64,000 bases of DNA from Zoogloea sp035335645 (GCA_035335645.1 DAOQMM010000005.1:11164-75163), one strand, 5' to 3'. Numbered from the stretch's first letter, positions 36,713 through 46,754 are shown. Program-made: numbers and translations. Notes: generated by a model not told the origin, from the letters alone.

Positions 36713-37628
36713 GGCGGGCTCCCGCCAGGATCTCGAGACACAGGGCCTCGAAGGACAGTCCGGACACGCGCGCCGACATGGGGACCAGAGAATGGTTGGT
36801 CATGCCCGGCGCGGTGTTGATCTCCAGCAGCGTGTAGCGGCCGTCGTCCTGCAGGATCAGGTCGGCACGGCCCCAGCCGCGGCAGCCCAGCACCTTGGCG
36901 CAACGCACGATGGTGGCCTGGATGTCCTTTTCCAGGGCCTCCGGCAGGCCGCTCGGGCAGAAATACTGGGTGTCGTCGGTGAAGTACTTGTGCTGATAGT
37001 CGTAATTGCCATCCGGCGCGACGATGCGCACCAGCGGCAGCGCCCGATCCCCCAGGAAGGGGGCGGTGAGTTCCTGGCCGGACACGAATTCCTCGGCCAG
37101 CACCAGAGAGTCGTACTGCGCGGCAAGCTCCCAGGCGCCCTTGAGCTGGGCCGCCTCGGTGACCTTGGTGGCGCCCATGCTGGAGCCCTCATGCACCGGC
37201 TTGACGAAGATCGGCAGGCCCAGCTGCGCCACCACGGCATCCCAGTCGCTGTCGGCGGTCAGGATCGCGAAGCGCGGAGTGGGCAGGCCGCTGGCCAGCC
37301 ACACGAGCTTGGTGCGCCACTTGTCCATGGCGATGGCCGATGCCATCACGCCGCTGCCAGTATAGGGAATGCCCATCAGTTCCAGGGCCCCCTGCACCGT
37401 GCCGTCCTCGCCGCCGCGGCCGTGCAGGGCGATGAAGGCGCGCTCGTAGCCTTCCTCCTTGAGGATGTGCAGGTCGGTCTCGGCGGGATCGAAGGCGTGG
37501 GCGTCCACGCCTGCCCCTTGCAGGGCCGCCAGCACCGCCTTGCCCGACATCAAGGAGATCTCCCGCTCCGCCGACGAGCCGCCCAGCAGCACGGCGACCT
37601 TTCCGAATTGACTGCGCACTGCGTCCAC
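36705..37628 (-). CDS. ddlB: D-alanine--D-alanine ligase
   Basis: A 307-aa ATP-grasp enzyme that makes the D-Ala-D-Ala end of the peptidoglycan stem. Family segments: 'VAVLLGGSSAEREISLMSG', 'ALHGRGGEDGTVQGALELMG', 'FVKPVHEGSSMGATKV' and 'LEINTAPGMTNHSLVP'. It starts with GTG at 37628, directly after the murC stop, and its end overlaps ftsQ. Length is normal for the DdlB type. Confidence 0.97.
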   Translation of the reverse strand: MDAVRSQFGKVAVLLGGSSAEREISLMSGKAVLAALQGAGVDAHAFDPAETDLHILKEEGYERAFIALHGRGGEDGTVQGALELMGIPYTGSGVMASAIAMDKWRTKLVWLASGLPTPRFAILTADSDWDAVVAQLGLPIFVKPVHEGSSMGATKVTEAAQLKGAWELAAQYDSLVLAEEFVSGQELTAPFLGDRALPLVRIVAPDGNYDYQHKYFTDDTQYFCPSGLPEALEKDIQATIVRCAKVLGCRGWGRADLILQDDGRYTLLEINTAPGMTNHSLVPMSARVSGLSFEALCLEILAGARLG

Positions 37629-37630
37629 CC

Positions 37631-39025
37631 TCAGACCTCTCCATTCACCAGTTTGCCCGGCACAGCGCCGATGCTGCCGGCGCCCATGGTGATCACCACG
37701 TCGCCGTCCTGCGCCGCGGCCAGGATGGCCTGCGGCATGTCCTCGATGTGTTCCACGAACACCGGTTCGATGCGCCCCGCCACACGCAGGGCGCGGGCCA
37801 GGGAGCGTCCGTCGGCCGCCACGATGGGCGCCTCGCCGGCGGCATACACCTCGCCCAGCAGCAGCGCATCGGCGGTGGACAGCACCTTCACGAAATCCTC
37901 GAAACAGTCCCGCGTCCGCGTGTAGCGGTGGGGCTGGAAGGCCAGCACCAGACGCCTCCCGGGAAATGCGCCGCGCGCCGCGGCGAGGGTGGCGGCCATC
38001 TCGACCGGGTGGTGGCCGTAGTCATCAATGACCGTGGCCGCCCCGCCCGCCGGCAGCGCCACCTCGCCATAACGCTGGAAGCGCCGGCCGACGCCCTTGA
38101 AGTCCGCCAGCGCCTTGACGATGGCCTCGTCGGAGACGCCCACCTCGGTGGCCACGGCGATGGCGGCCAGGGCGTTGAGCACGTTGTGACGGCCCGGCAG
38201 GTTGAGCACCACGGAGATGCGGCTGGTGGTGCCATTTACCCGCACCACGTCGAAGCGCATGCGGCCGTCTTCGGCGTGGATGTTCTCGGCGCGCACGTTG
38301 GCGGATTCGGAGAAGCCGTAGCGCACGATCTGCTTGGACACGAGCGGCATGATGGAGCGCACGTGCTTGTCGTCGTCGCACAGCACCGCCACGCCGTAGA
38401 AAGGCAGGTGCTGCAGGAAATCCACGAAGGACTGCTTGAGCCGGGCGAAGTCGTGCCCGTAGGTTTCCATGTGATCGGCGTCGATGTTGGTGACGACCGA
38501 GATCACCGGGGTGAGAAGCAGGAAGGAGGCGTCGGATTCGTCCGCCTCGGCCACCAGGAAATCCCCCTTGCCCAGGCGCGCATTGGCGCCGGCGGCGTTG
38601 AGCTTGCCGCCGATGACGAAGGTCGGATCCAGCCCGCCTTCGGCCAGGATGCTCGCCACCAGCGAGGTGGTGGTGGTCTTGCCGTGGGTGCCGGCAATGG
38701 CGATGCCTTGCTTGAGGCGCATCAGTTCGGCCAGCATCTGGGCGCGGGGCACGACGGGGATCTGGCGCGCGCGGGCGGCGATGACTTCCGGGTTGTCGCC
38801 CTTGACGGCGGTGGAGGTCACCACAGCGTCCGCGTCCTGCACGTTCTCGGCGGCGTGGCCCTGCATCACGCGGGCACCGAGTTCCTTGAGACGGCGCGTC
38901 GCAGCGTTGTCGCCCAGGTCCGAGCCGCTCACCTGATAGCCCAGGTTGACCAGCACTTCGGCGATGCCGCTCATGCCGGCACCGCCAATGCCGACGAAGT
39001 GGATGCTCTTGACTTTGTGTTTCAC
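37631..39025 (-). CDS. murC: UDP-N-acetylmuramate--L-alanine ligase
   Basis: A 464-aa ATP-dependent ligase that adds the first amino acid, L-Ala, to UDP-MurNAc. The N-terminal Rossmann-like motif is 'IHFVGIGGAGMSGIAEVL'. The ATP loop is 'GTHGKTTTTSLVASIL', with 'VAEADESDASFLLL' and 'DDYGHHPVEMAATLAAAR' further on. It sits between murG (10 bp) and ddlB (2 bp). murB is absent from the cluster, as in related genomes. Confidence 0.97.
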   Translation of the reverse strand: MKHKVKSIHFVGIGGAGMSGIAEVLVNLGYQVSGSDLGDNAATRRLKELGARVMQGHAAENVQDADAVVTSTAVKGDNPEVIAARARQIPVVPRAQMLAELMRLKQGIAIAGTHGKTTTTSLVASILAEGGLDPTFVIGGKLNAAGANARLGKGDFLVAEADESDASFLLLTPVISVVTNIDADHMETYGHDFARLKQSFVDFLQHLPFYGVAVLCDDDKHVRSIMPLVSKQIVRYGFSESANVRAENIHAEDGRMRFDVVRVNGTTSRISVVLNLPGRHNVLNALAAIAVATEVGVSDEAIVKALADFKGVGRRFQRYGEVALPAGGAATVIDDYGHHPVEMAATLAAARGAFPGRRLVLAFQPHRYTRTRDCFEDFVKVLSTADALLLGEVYAAGEAPIVAADGRSLARALRVAGRIEPVFVEHIEDMPQAILAAAQDGDVVITMGAGSIGAVPGKLVNGEV

Positions 39026-39035
39026 GATTCTTCCT

Positions 39036-40094
39036 TTACGCAGCGAGGCCGGCGCATACGTCGGCGACGCGGGAGGTGGCGTCCGGGCGGGCCCGCGCCC
39101 GCGCCTTCTCCGCCATTTCCAGCAGGCGCTCGCGATTCAGGCTGCCCAGCAGCGCGGCCAGGCGCGCCGGGTCAAGTTCGGTCTGGGGCAGCAGCACCGC
39201 CGCCCCGGCATCGGCGAGGAAACGGGCATTGCCGGTCTGATGATCGTCCACCGCGTGAGGAAAGGGCACCAGCACGCTGGCCACGCCGGCCGCGGCCAGC
39301 TCCGCCACGGTGAGGGCGCCGGCGCGGCAGATCACCAGGTCGGCTGCAGCGTAGCGCTCGGCCATGTCGTCGATGAAGGGCAGCAGCTCGCCCTCGACAC
39401 CAGCCGCCCGGTAGGCGGCGCGCAGGGCGTCGATCTGGCGCGTGCCGGCCTGATGGGTCACCTGCGGACGCTCGGCCGGCGGGATTTGCGCCAGGGCCTT
39501 GGGCACCGCGTCGTTGAGGGCCGCGGCGCCGAGGCTGCCGCCCACCACCAGCACCCGCAGCGGGCCGCTGCGACCGGCAAAGCGCTGGGCCGGTGGCGCC
39601 ACTGCGGCGATGTCGGCGCGAACCGGGTTGCCCGCCCACTCGCCCTTGCGCAGCACGTCCGGGAAACCGGTCATGACCTTGTCGGCGACGCCCGCCAGCA
39701 CCCGGTTGGCCAGCCCGGCGACCGAATTCTGTTCGTGCACCACCACCGGCCGGCCGATGAGCGCGGCCATCATGCCGCCGGGGAAGGTGACGTATCCACC
39801 CATGCCCAGCACCACGTCGGGCCGCACACGGCGGAGCTGGGCCAACGCCTGGGCGAAGCCACGCAGCAGGTTGAAAGGCAGCAGCAGCTTGCGCAGCAGG
39901 CCCTTGCCGCGCAGCGCGGTGAAGCGCACCCACGCCATGTCGTAGCCACTGGCCGGCACGATGCGCGCCTCCATGCCGTCCGGGTTGCCCATCCAGACGA
40001 CCTTCCAGCCCCGCGCACGCAGGGCGTCGGCCACCGCCAGGCCGGGGTAGATGTGTCCGCCCGTGCCGCCGGCCATGACCATCAGGGTGGGCAT
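39036..40094 (-). CDS. murG: UDP-N-acetylglucosamine--undecaprenyl-pyrophosphoryl-MurNAc-pentapeptide transferase
   Basis: A 352-aa GT-B glycosyltransferase on the inner face of the membrane that turns lipid I into lipid II. It starts at the ATG at 40094 with 'MVMAGGTGGHIYPGLAVADA', the glycine-rich loop for the lipid. 'GGYVTFPGGMMAALIGRPVV', 'HEQNSVAGLANRVL' and 'CRAGALTVAELAAAGVASVL' follow. The frame continues upstream into ftsW but that part is an off-frame reading. The start shares one base with the ftsW stop. Confidence 0.97.
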   Translation of the reverse strand: MPTLMVMAGGTGGHIYPGLAVADALRARGWKVVWMGNPDGMEARIVPASGYDMAWVRFTALRGKGLLRKLLLPFNLLRGFAQALAQLRRVRPDVVLGMGGYVTFPGGMMAALIGRPVVVHEQNSVAGLANRVLAGVADKVMTGFPDVLRKGEWAGNPVRADIAAVAPPAQRFAGRSGPLRVLVVGGSLGAAALNDAVPKALAQIPPAERPQVTHQAGTRQIDALRAAYRAAGVEGELLPFIDDMAERYAAADLVICRAGALTVAELAAAGVASVLVPFPHAVDDHQTGNARFLADAGAAVLLPQTELDPARLAALLGSLNRERLLEMAEKARARARPDATSRVADVCAGLAA

Positions 40095-41329
40095 CACGCG
40101 TTGCCTCCGCGGGTGATCTGGCGGTTTTCCCAGTCGATCCGCAGCAGGATCGCGAGCGCCACGCAGTTGGCCAGGATGCCAGAACCGCCGAAGCTCATGA
40201 GGGGCAGGGTCAGGCCCTTGGTGGGCAGCAAGCCCATATTGACGCCCATGTTGATGAAGGACTGCACGCCGATCCAGATGCCGATGCCCTGGGCCACCAG
40301 GGCCGCATAGGTGCGCTCCAGCACCAGGGCCTGCTTGCCGATTGCGAAGGCCCGGTGGATCAGGATTCCGAACAGGACCACCACGGTGAACACCCCGGCG
40401 AAACCCAGTTCCTCGGCGATCACCGCCAGCAGGAAGTCGGTATGGGCTTCGGGCAGGTAGAAGAGCTTCTCGATGCTGCCTCCCAGCCCCACGCCAAACC
40501 ACTCCCCGCGCCCGAAGGCGATCAGCGCGTGGGACAGCTGATAGCCCTTGCCGTAGGCGTCCTGCCAGGGATCCATGAAGCCCAGGATGCGCTGCCGGCG
40601 GTATTCCGAGAAGGTGATCAGCAACACGAAGCCCACTGCGGCCACCACTGCCAGCAACACGAACAGGCGCACATTGATGCCGCCCAGGAAGAGGATGCCG
40701 AAGGCAATGGCGGTGATGACCACAAAGGCGCCGAAGTCCGGCTCCTTGAGGAGCAGGAAGCCGACGAAGAGGATGACCCCGGCCATCGGCGCAAAGCCCT
40801 TCTTGAAGCTGCCCATGTAGGGCAGCTTGCGCACGGTGTAATCGGCCGCGTAAAGCGCGGCGAAGAGCTTCATCAACTCGGACGGCTGCAGATTGACCAC
40901 CCCCAGGGGCAGCCAGCGGCGGGCGCCGTTCACATCGCGCCCCACGTGGGGAATCAGCACCACCAGCAGTAGCACGACACCGGCGATGAAGAGCCACGGC
41001 GCGATCTCCTGCCAGGTACGCATGGGCACCTGGAAGACCACCACGCCGGCGATCACCCCGATGGCAAGGAAAACCGTGTGGCGGATCAGGAAGTAGGCCG
41101 GCTGGTAGCTGAAGCTGCGGCTGCCCTCGGCCGTGGCGATGGACGCCGAGAACACCATGATCAGCCCCAGCAGCAGCAGCGCCGCCGCGGACCAGATCAG
41201 CAGCGGATCGAGCTCCCGCGGCTGGCCGAGGGGGCGCATCAGGCGGCGCACGGCGCGGCTGGCCTCGGACTGGGACGCGGCGCCGGCGTGGCGCGAGAAG
41301 AAGCCGGAAAGGCTGGCGGTCAGGCTCAT
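40094..41329 (-). CDS. ftsW: Peptidoglycan glycosyltransferase FtsW
   Basis: A 411-aa SEDS-family polymerase with about ten helices that makes septal glycan strands together with FtsI. Signature segments: 'NLQPSELMKLFAALY', 'KEPDFGAFVVITAIAFGI' and the C-terminal 'MGLLPTKGLTLPLMSFGGSG'. It starts at the ATG at 41329, which overlaps the murD stop by 4 nt. The first 45 residues form a cytoplasmic tail. The frame to 41518 is open but lies in murD. Confidence 0.97.
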   Translation of the reverse strand: MSLTASLSGFFSRHAGAASQSEASRAVRRLMRPLGQPRELDPLLIWSAAALLLLGLIMVFSASIATAEGSRSFSYQPAYFLIRHTVFLAIGVIAGVVVFQVPMRTWQEIAPWLFIAGVVLLLVVLIPHVGRDVNGARRWLPLGVVNLQPSELMKLFAALYAADYTVRKLPYMGSFKKGFAPMAGVILFVGFLLLKEPDFGAFVVITAIAFGILFLGGINVRLFVLLAVVAAVGFVLLITFSEYRRQRILGFMDPWQDAYGKGYQLSHALIAFGRGEWFGVGLGGSIEKLFYLPEAHTDFLLAVIAEELGFAGVFTVVVLFGILIHRAFAIGKQALVLERTYAALVAQGIGIWIGVQSFINMGVNMGLLPTKGLTLPLMSFGGSGILANCVALAILLRIDWENRQITRGGNA

Positions 41330-42714
41330 GCGGGGCGCACTCCGGGCAGGCGCCGCACCGCGTCGATGAAGACCTGGGCGCGATGGGCGTAGTTGCGGAA
41401 CATGTCGAGACTGGCACAGGCGGGCGACAGGAGCACCACGTCGCCGGCCTGGGCCCGGGCGTCGGCGGCGAGCACCGCGGCGTCCATGTCGGCGGCCGGG
41501 ATCAGGGGCACGCCGCAACCGGCCACGGCGGCTTCAATGGCCGGCGCGTCACGGCCGATCAGCACCACGGCGCGGGCATAACGGGCGAAGGCGTCCTTGA
41601 GCGGCGAAAAGTCCTGGCCCTTGCCGTCACCGCCGACAATCAGCACCACGCGGGCACGCAGGCCTTCCAGCGCGGCCACGGTGGCGCCCACGTTGGTGCC
41701 CTTGGAGTCGTCGTAATACACCACGCCGTCGGCCCGCCGGGCGACCTTCTCGACCCGGTGGGGCAGGCCGCGGAAGGCCTTCAGCGCGGCCAGCAGCGGC
41801 GCCCGCGGCAGGCCGGCGGCCTCGCACAGGGCCAGAGCCGCCAGCGCGTTGGCGATGTTGTGGTTGCCCGGCAGGGGCAGGTCGGCGCGCGCCAGCAGAC
41901 GCTCGTCGCCGCGCACCAGCCACTCGCCGCCGGCGTCGGTACGCAGACCGAAATCGTCCGGCCCGGCCGGCGCGTCGACGCCGAAGCTGTACACCCGTCG
42001 CCCCGGCACGGCCATGGCGGCAACCCGGGCGTCCTCCCGGTTCAGCACCTGCACGCCGGCGCCCTGGAACACCGCGGCCTTGGTGGCCGCGTAGTCGTCG
42101 AGCCCGGCGTAACGGTCGAGGTGGTCATCGGTGACGTTGAGCACGGTGGCCGATATCGCCTCGAGTGCCGGATGCGTCTCCAGCTGGAAGCTGGACAGCT
42201 CCAGCACCCACACGGCGGGCAGGGCCTCGCCGGCGTCCAGGCGCGCCATCAGCACGTCCAGTGCGGCCGGGCTGATGTTGCCGGCCACCACGCCATCCAC
42301 GCCGCAGGCGCGGACCATCTCGCCCGCAAGAGTGGTGGTGGTGGTCTTGCCGTTGGTGCCGGTGATGGCGATGAGCCGCGTCGCGTCGCGCACACCCAGA
42401 TCGCGCAGGGCCTGGACGAAGAGGTCCATCTCGCCGACGACGGTGAGGCCGCGGGCGCGGGCCGTCGCCACGAGGGGCTGCCGGGGATCGAGGCCGGGGC
42501 TGATGGCGATGCGCGTCACGCCTTCGAGGAGCGCGTCACTGAAGGGGCCCGCGACCACCTCGGCGGCGGGCGCCTCAGCCCGCAGGCGCTCGACGCCGGG
42601 CGGCCTCTCGCGGGAATCTGCCACCCGCAGCGCCACACCCTGGCGGGCCAGCCAGCGGGCCATGGCCAGTCCGGATTCGCCGAGACCGAGGATGAGGGTC
42701 AGATCAGCCGCCAT
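41326..42714 (-). CDS. murD: UDP-N-acetylmuramoyl-L-alanine--D-glutamate ligase
   Basis: A 462-aa ligase that adds D-Glu. The N-terminal motif is 'LILGLGESGLAMARWLARQG', the ATP loop 'GTNGKTTTTTLAGEMVRAC', and the central region has 'VWVLELSSFQLE'. 'VYYDDSKGTNVGATVAALEG' lies in the last domain. Spacing is 6 bp after mraY and a 4-nt overlap with ftsW. Confidence 0.97.
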   Translation of the reverse strand: MAADLTLILGLGESGLAMARWLARQGVALRVADSRERPPGVERLRAEAPAAEVVAGPFSDALLEGVTRIAISPGLDPRQPLVATARARGLTVVGEMDLFVQALRDLGVRDATRLIAITGTNGKTTTTTLAGEMVRACGVDGVVAGNISPAALDVLMARLDAGEALPAVWVLELSSFQLETHPALEAISATVLNVTDDHLDRYAGLDDYAATKAAVFQGAGVQVLNREDARVAAMAVPGRRVYSFGVDAPAGPDDFGLRTDAGGEWLVRGDERLLARADLPLPGNHNIANALAALALCEAAGLPRAPLLAALKAFRGLPHRVEKVARRADGVVYYDDSKGTNVGATVAALEGLRARVVLIVGGDGKGQDFSPLKDAFARYARAVVLIGRDAPAIEAAVAGCGVPLIPAADMDAAVLAADARAQAGDVVLLSPACASLDMFRNYAHRAQVFIDAVRRLPGVRPA

Positions 42715-42720
42715 GTCCGG

Positions 42721-43809
42721 TCACCGCAGCTTGAGGGTGGACAGCCCGAACAGCACGAGCATGATGGTGATGATCCAGAAGCGCACCACCACCTGGGTCT
42801 CCTTCCAGCCGCCCAGCTCGTAGTGGTGGTGCAGCGGCGCCATGCGGAAGATGCGCTTGCCGCCGGTGTACTTGAAGTACATCACCTGCACCATCACCGA
42901 CAGGGCCTCGGCCACGAAGAGGCCGCCCATGATGAAGAGCACGATCTCCTGGCGCACGATCACCGCGATGGTGCCCATTGCCGCGCCCAGGGCCAGGGCG
43001 CCCACGTCGCCCATGAAGACTTCCGCCGGGTAGGCGTTGAACCACAGGAAGCCCAGTCCCGCACCGGCGATGGCGCCGCAGATCACGGCGAGTTCCCCCG
43101 CACCGGGGATGTAGGGCATGCCCAGATATTTGGAGAAGCCCATGTGGCCGGCCACGTAGGCGAAGATCGCCAGCGCCGCGCTGACCATCACCGTGGGCAT
43201 GATCGCCAGGCCGTCGAGCCCGTCCGTGAGATTGACCGAGTGGCTGGTGCCGTTGATGACGAAGTAGCTCAGCACGATGAAGCCGACGACCCCCAGCGGG
43301 TAGGTCACCGCCTTGAAGAAGGGCACGATCAGTTCGATCTGCGCCGGCAGCGTGGCGGTCAGACCCAGGAAGGTGGCCGCACCCAGCGCGACCATCGACG
43401 TCCAGAAGTACTTCCAGCGGCTCGCCAGTCCCTTCGGATCGCGATACACCACCTTGCGCCAGTCATCCACCCAGCCCACCGCGCCAAAACCCAGGGTCAC
43501 CAGCAGCACCACCCACACGTACTTGTTGCGCAGGTCGCCCCACAGCAAGGTGGTGACGGCGATGGAGATGAGGATCAGCGCCCCGCCCATGGTCGGTGTG
43601 CCGGCCTTGGTGAGGTGGGACTTGGGGCCGTCATCGCGCACCGCCTGGCCGATCTTCTTGGCAGCGAGCCAGCGGATCACCGGCGGACCGAAGACCAGCG
43701 ACAGCAACAGCGCCGTACCGGCCGCCAGCACGGTGCGCAGCGTGATGTATCCGAACACGTTGAAGAACCGGGCGTCCTTGCTCAGCCATTGGGCCAGTTC
43801 AAGCAGCAT
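42721..43809 (-). CDS. mraY: Phospho-N-acetylmuramoyl-pentapeptide-transferase
   Basis: A 362-aa inner-membrane enzyme with ten helices that links the UDP-muramyl-pentapeptide to undecaprenyl phosphate, giving lipid I. The metal-binding 'GWVDDWRK' and 'NLTDGLDGLAIMPT' segments and the cytoplasmic 'APLHHHYELGGWKE' loop are present. Length equals that of the E. coli enzyme within a few residues. It starts 60 bp after murF. Confidence 0.97.
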   Translation of the reverse strand: MLLELAQWLSKDARFFNVFGYITLRTVLAAGTALLLSLVFGPPVIRWLAAKKIGQAVRDDGPKSHLTKAGTPTMGGALILISIAVTTLLWGDLRNKYVWVVLLVTLGFGAVGWVDDWRKVVYRDPKGLASRWKYFWTSMVALGAATFLGLTATLPAQIELIVPFFKAVTYPLGVVGFIVLSYFVINGTSHSVNLTDGLDGLAIMPTVMVSAALAIFAYVAGHMGFSKYLGMPYIPGAGELAVICGAIAGAGLGFLWFNAYPAEVFMGDVGALALGAAMGTIAVIVRQEIVLFIMGGLFVAEALSVMVQVMYFKYTGGKRIFRMAPLHHHYELGGWKETQVVVRFWIITIMLVLFGLSTLKLR

Positions 43810-43869
43810 CGCGCACCTCCGGACCGGTCATGCACGCATCCACCCACGAATATTCCCCGCAAACCCTCA

Positions 43870-45246
43870 TCAAGCCTTCTCCGCGATGGCGTCCACGACC
43901 CGCTCCATCTTCATGAAGCGCGAGCCCTTGACGAGCACCACCGTATTGCTGTTCATCTCGGCCTTCACGGCGGCGACGAGCTCGTCGACCCGCTGGAAAT
44001 GCCGGCCGCCGTCCCCGAAGTTGCGCGCGGCCACCTCGCTCATCTCACCCAGTGCAAAGAGGAAATCGACGCCTTCGCTCTTGGCGTAGCCGCCGATCTC
44101 GTCGTGGTACTGGAAACTCTGATCGCCAATCTCGCCCATGTCCCCCACCACCAGGATCTTGCGACCCGGCGTGGCAGCCAGCACGGCGATGCCGGCGCGC
44201 ATGGAATCGGGATTGGCGTTGTAGCTGTCGTCGATCACCGTCGCGCCGCCGACGCCGGCCCGCACGTGCAGCCGACCCGGTGTGCCACTGAACGCCCCCA
44301 ACCCGGCCGCCACATCCTCGGGCCGCGCGCCGGCCGCCAGACAGGCGGCTGCCGCGGCCAGGGCATTGCGCACGTTGTGTTCACCGGGCACCTGCAGCCG
44401 AAAGGACGCGGCGCCCTTCGGCGACGCGAGGGTCAGTTCACTGGCAAATCCATGGGACGTGACCTGGGCCGTCACGTCCGCGCCCGGCCGCAGACCAAAG
44501 GTCAGCACCCGACGGCCCGCGTTGAGGGCCTTCCAGTAGCCGGCGAAGGCATCGTCCGCGTTCACCACGGCCACCCCGTCAGCAGACAAGCCTTCGTAGA
44601 TCGCGCCCTTTTCCCGCGCCACTTCATTGACGCTGCCCATGCCTTCCAGGTGGGCACGCTGGGCGTTGTTGACGAGCGCCACGGTCGGTGCGGCCAGACG
44701 CGTGAGATAGCCGATCTCGCCGGGATGGTTCATGCCCATCTCGATCACCGCGGCACGGTGGTTGCCGGACAGGCGCAGCAGCATCAGGGGCAGGCCGATG
44801 TCGTTGTTCAGGTTGCCGCGGGTGGCGAGCACCGCCAGATCCGGATCAAGCCCCTCGCGCCGGGCCCGCGCACGCAGGATCGCCGCACACATCTCCTTGA
44901 CGGTGGTCTTGCCGTTGCTGCCGGTCACGCCGATCAGGGGCAGCTCGAAGCGCGCGCGCCAGCCGGCGGCGAGCTGGCCGAGGCCAATGCGGGTGTCGTC
45001 CACCACCAGCAGCGGCAATGGCACCGGATTGGCGGCCGCCCAGGCACGATCCACCATCGCGGCGGCCGCACCCTGGCTGGCCGCCTGGGCGACGAAGCCG
45101 TGGCCGTCGAAGCGCTCGCCGCGCAGGGCGACGAACAGCTGGCCGCTCTGCAGCGCGCGGGAGTCGGTGCTCACGGACTCGAACACGACGTTCCCGCCCA
45201 CCGCCGTACCGCGGGTCAGGACCGCGGCGCCCTGCAGATCCATCAT
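43870..45246 (-). CDS. murF: UDP-N-acetylmuramoyl-tripeptide--D-alanyl-D-alanine ligase
   Basis: A 458-aa ligase that adds the D-Ala-D-Ala made by DdlB. The ATP loop is 'GVTGSNGKTTVKEMCAAIL', followed by 'VIEMGMNHPGEIGYLTRLA', 'NNAQRAHLEGMGSV' and 'IDDSYNANPDSMRAGI'. Two consecutive ATGs (45246 and 45243) are possible starts. The first overlaps the murE stop by 4 nt. Confidence 0.97.
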   Translation of the reverse strand: MMDLQGAAVLTRGTAVGGNVVFESVSTDSRALQSGQLFVALRGERFDGHGFVAQAASQGAAAAMVDRAWAAANPVPLPLLVVDDTRIGLGQLAAGWRARFELPLIGVTGSNGKTTVKEMCAAILRARARREGLDPDLAVLATRGNLNNDIGLPLMLLRLSGNHRAAVIEMGMNHPGEIGYLTRLAAPTVALVNNAQRAHLEGMGSVNEVAREKGAIYEGLSADGVAVVNADDAFAGYWKALNAGRRVLTFGLRPGADVTAQVTSHGFASELTLASPKGAASFRLQVPGEHNVRNALAAAAACLAAGARPEDVAAGLGAFSGTPGRLHVRAGVGGATVIDDSYNANPDSMRAGIAVLAATPGRKILVVGDMGEIGDQSFQYHDEIGGYAKSEGVDFLFALGEMSEVAARNFGDGGRHFQRVDELVAAVKAEMNSNTVVLVKGSRFMKMERVVDAIAEKA

Positions 45247-46754
45247 GAGAGACCTCCCTGGGCATCGTTCCAGGCTTCCAGCGCCGCGCGGGTCTGTTCC
45301 GCGTCGGAAAAGGGCAGGCGCACGCCGTTGATCTCCTGATAAGGTTCGTGCCCCTTGCCAGCCACCACGACCACGTCGTCGGCAGCGGCACGCATCACCG
45401 CGTGACGGATGGCCTCGGCGCGATCGGGGATGATGTCCACGTCGCCCTGCACGCCGGCCACGATGGCCTGCAGGATGCGCTGCGGGTCTTCCGTGCGGGG
45501 GTTGTCGCTGGTAAGGATCAGGCGGTCGGCCAGACGCCGCGCCACCTCGCCCATCAGCGGGCGCTTGCCGGGGTCCCGGTCACCGCCGCAACCGAACACG
45601 CAGGTCAGCGATCCCCCGCGCGCCTCTGCCGTCGGCCGCACGGCCCGCAGGACCTGCTCCAGGGCATCGGGGGAGTGGGCGTAATCCACCACCACCAGCG
45701 GATCGCCGACGCCGCCGAGGGTCTGCATGCGGCCCTGGGGCGGGGTGAGCCCCTCGGCCACCTTGCACGCGTCCTCGAAGGGAATGCCTGAGGCCATCAG
45801 CGTGGCGATCACCGCCAGCAGGTTGGAGGCGTTGAAACGCCCCACCACGTTGGCGAACAGGTCGGCCGAGACATTGCCGCACCGCGCGGTGAAGCGCAGG
45901 CCCACCGGCGTGATGGTGAGATTTTCGGCCACCAGCACACGCTGGGCGGGTGCGGCGTCCCGGTTGGATGGGATCACGGTGTAGCCGATCACCTCGACAC
46001 CGCTGCCCGCGAGGCTCCGCGCCTGCTCCATGCCGAAGCGGTCGTCCAGGTTGAGGACGGCGCTGCGCAAGCCAGGCATCGCGAACAGGCGGGCCTTGGC
46101 TTCACCGTAGGCTTCCATGGTGCCGTGGTAATCGAGATGGTCGCGGGTCAGGTTGGTGAACACGGCCACGTCGATGCGCACGCCGTTCAAACGAGCCTGA
46201 TCGAGCCCGATGGACGACACCTCCATGGCCACCGCCTGGCCGCCCTGATCGCGGATGTCCGCAAGGGCGCGATGAACCGTCAGGGCGTCCGGCGTGGTGT
46301 TCAGCGTCGCGCTGAGCTGTCCGGGAAAACCGATGCCGAGGGTGCCGATCAATCCGCACCGACGCCCCAGCTGGGCGTAAGCGCGAGCCAGCCACTGGGT
46401 GACCGAGGTCTTGCCATTCGTGCCGGTGACGCCCACCGTCCACAGGGCCTGGGAGGGCCGGCCGTAGAATTCATCGGCGATGTAGCCGGACAGATGGGCC
46501 AGTCCGAAGACCGGTACATTCGGCACGTCCACGGCCTCGTTCCACTGATAGCCCTCGCGCTCCCACAGCACCGCCGAGGCACCGGCGTGCACCGCATCGA
46601 CGATGTAGCGGCGACCGTCGGCGCGGTGGCCGGGATAGGCGACAAAAATGTCGCCCGCCAGCACCTGGCGCGAGTCGGCGCACAGGCGGGTCGCCTCGAC
46701 GCCGTCGGCGGCAAGCCGGGCGAGGATGTCGCTGGCCTGGTGTTCGGGACTCAC
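45243..46754 (-). CDS. murE: UDP-MurNAc-L-Ala-D-Glu--meso-diaminopimelate ligase
   Basis: A 503-aa ligase that adds the third residue of the stem peptide. The 'SDNPRTEDP' segment (DNPR) marks specificity for meso-diaminopimelate over lysine. The ATP loop is 'GVTGTNGKTSVTQWLARAYA', and 'MEVSSIGLDQARLNGV' is the usual central segment. It begins with GTG at 46754, overlapping the ftsI stop by 4 nt (GTGA), and ends overlapping murF. Confidence 0.96.
   Translation of the reverse strand: MSPEHQASDILARLAADGVEATRLCADSRQVLAGDIFVAYPGHRADGRRYIVDAVHAGASAVLWEREGYQWNEAVDVPNVPVFGLAHLSGYIADEFYGRPSQALWTVGVTGTNGKTSVTQWLARAYAQLGRRCGLIGTLGIGFPGQLSATLNTTPDALTVHRALADIRDQGGQAVAMEVSSIGLDQARLNGVRIDVAVFTNLTRDHLDYHGTMEAYGEAKARLFAMPGLRSAVLNLDDRFGMEQARSLAGSGVEVIGYTVIPSNRDAAPAQRVLVAENLTITPVGLRFTARCGNVSADLFANVVGRFNASNLLAVIATLMASGIPFEDACKVAEGLTPPQGRMQTLGGVGDPLVVVDYAHSPDALEQVLRAVRPTAEARGGSLTCVFGCGGDRDPGKRPLMGEVARRLADRLILTSDNPRTEDPQRILQAIVAGVQGDVDIIPDRAEAIRHAVMRAAADDVVVVAGKGHEPYQEINGVRLPFSDAEQTRAALEAWNDAQGGLS

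Noticed and set aside
39036..41417. A 793-codon minus-strand frame that could be read as one large protein ending in MurG
   Set aside because: Only the last 352 residues are MurG. The part before is ftsW and murD read out of frame.
41383..45339. A 1318-codon plus-strand frame opposite murD-mraY-murF
   Set aside because: The product is low-complexity His/Gly/Gln-rich antisense translation across three separate conserved genes.
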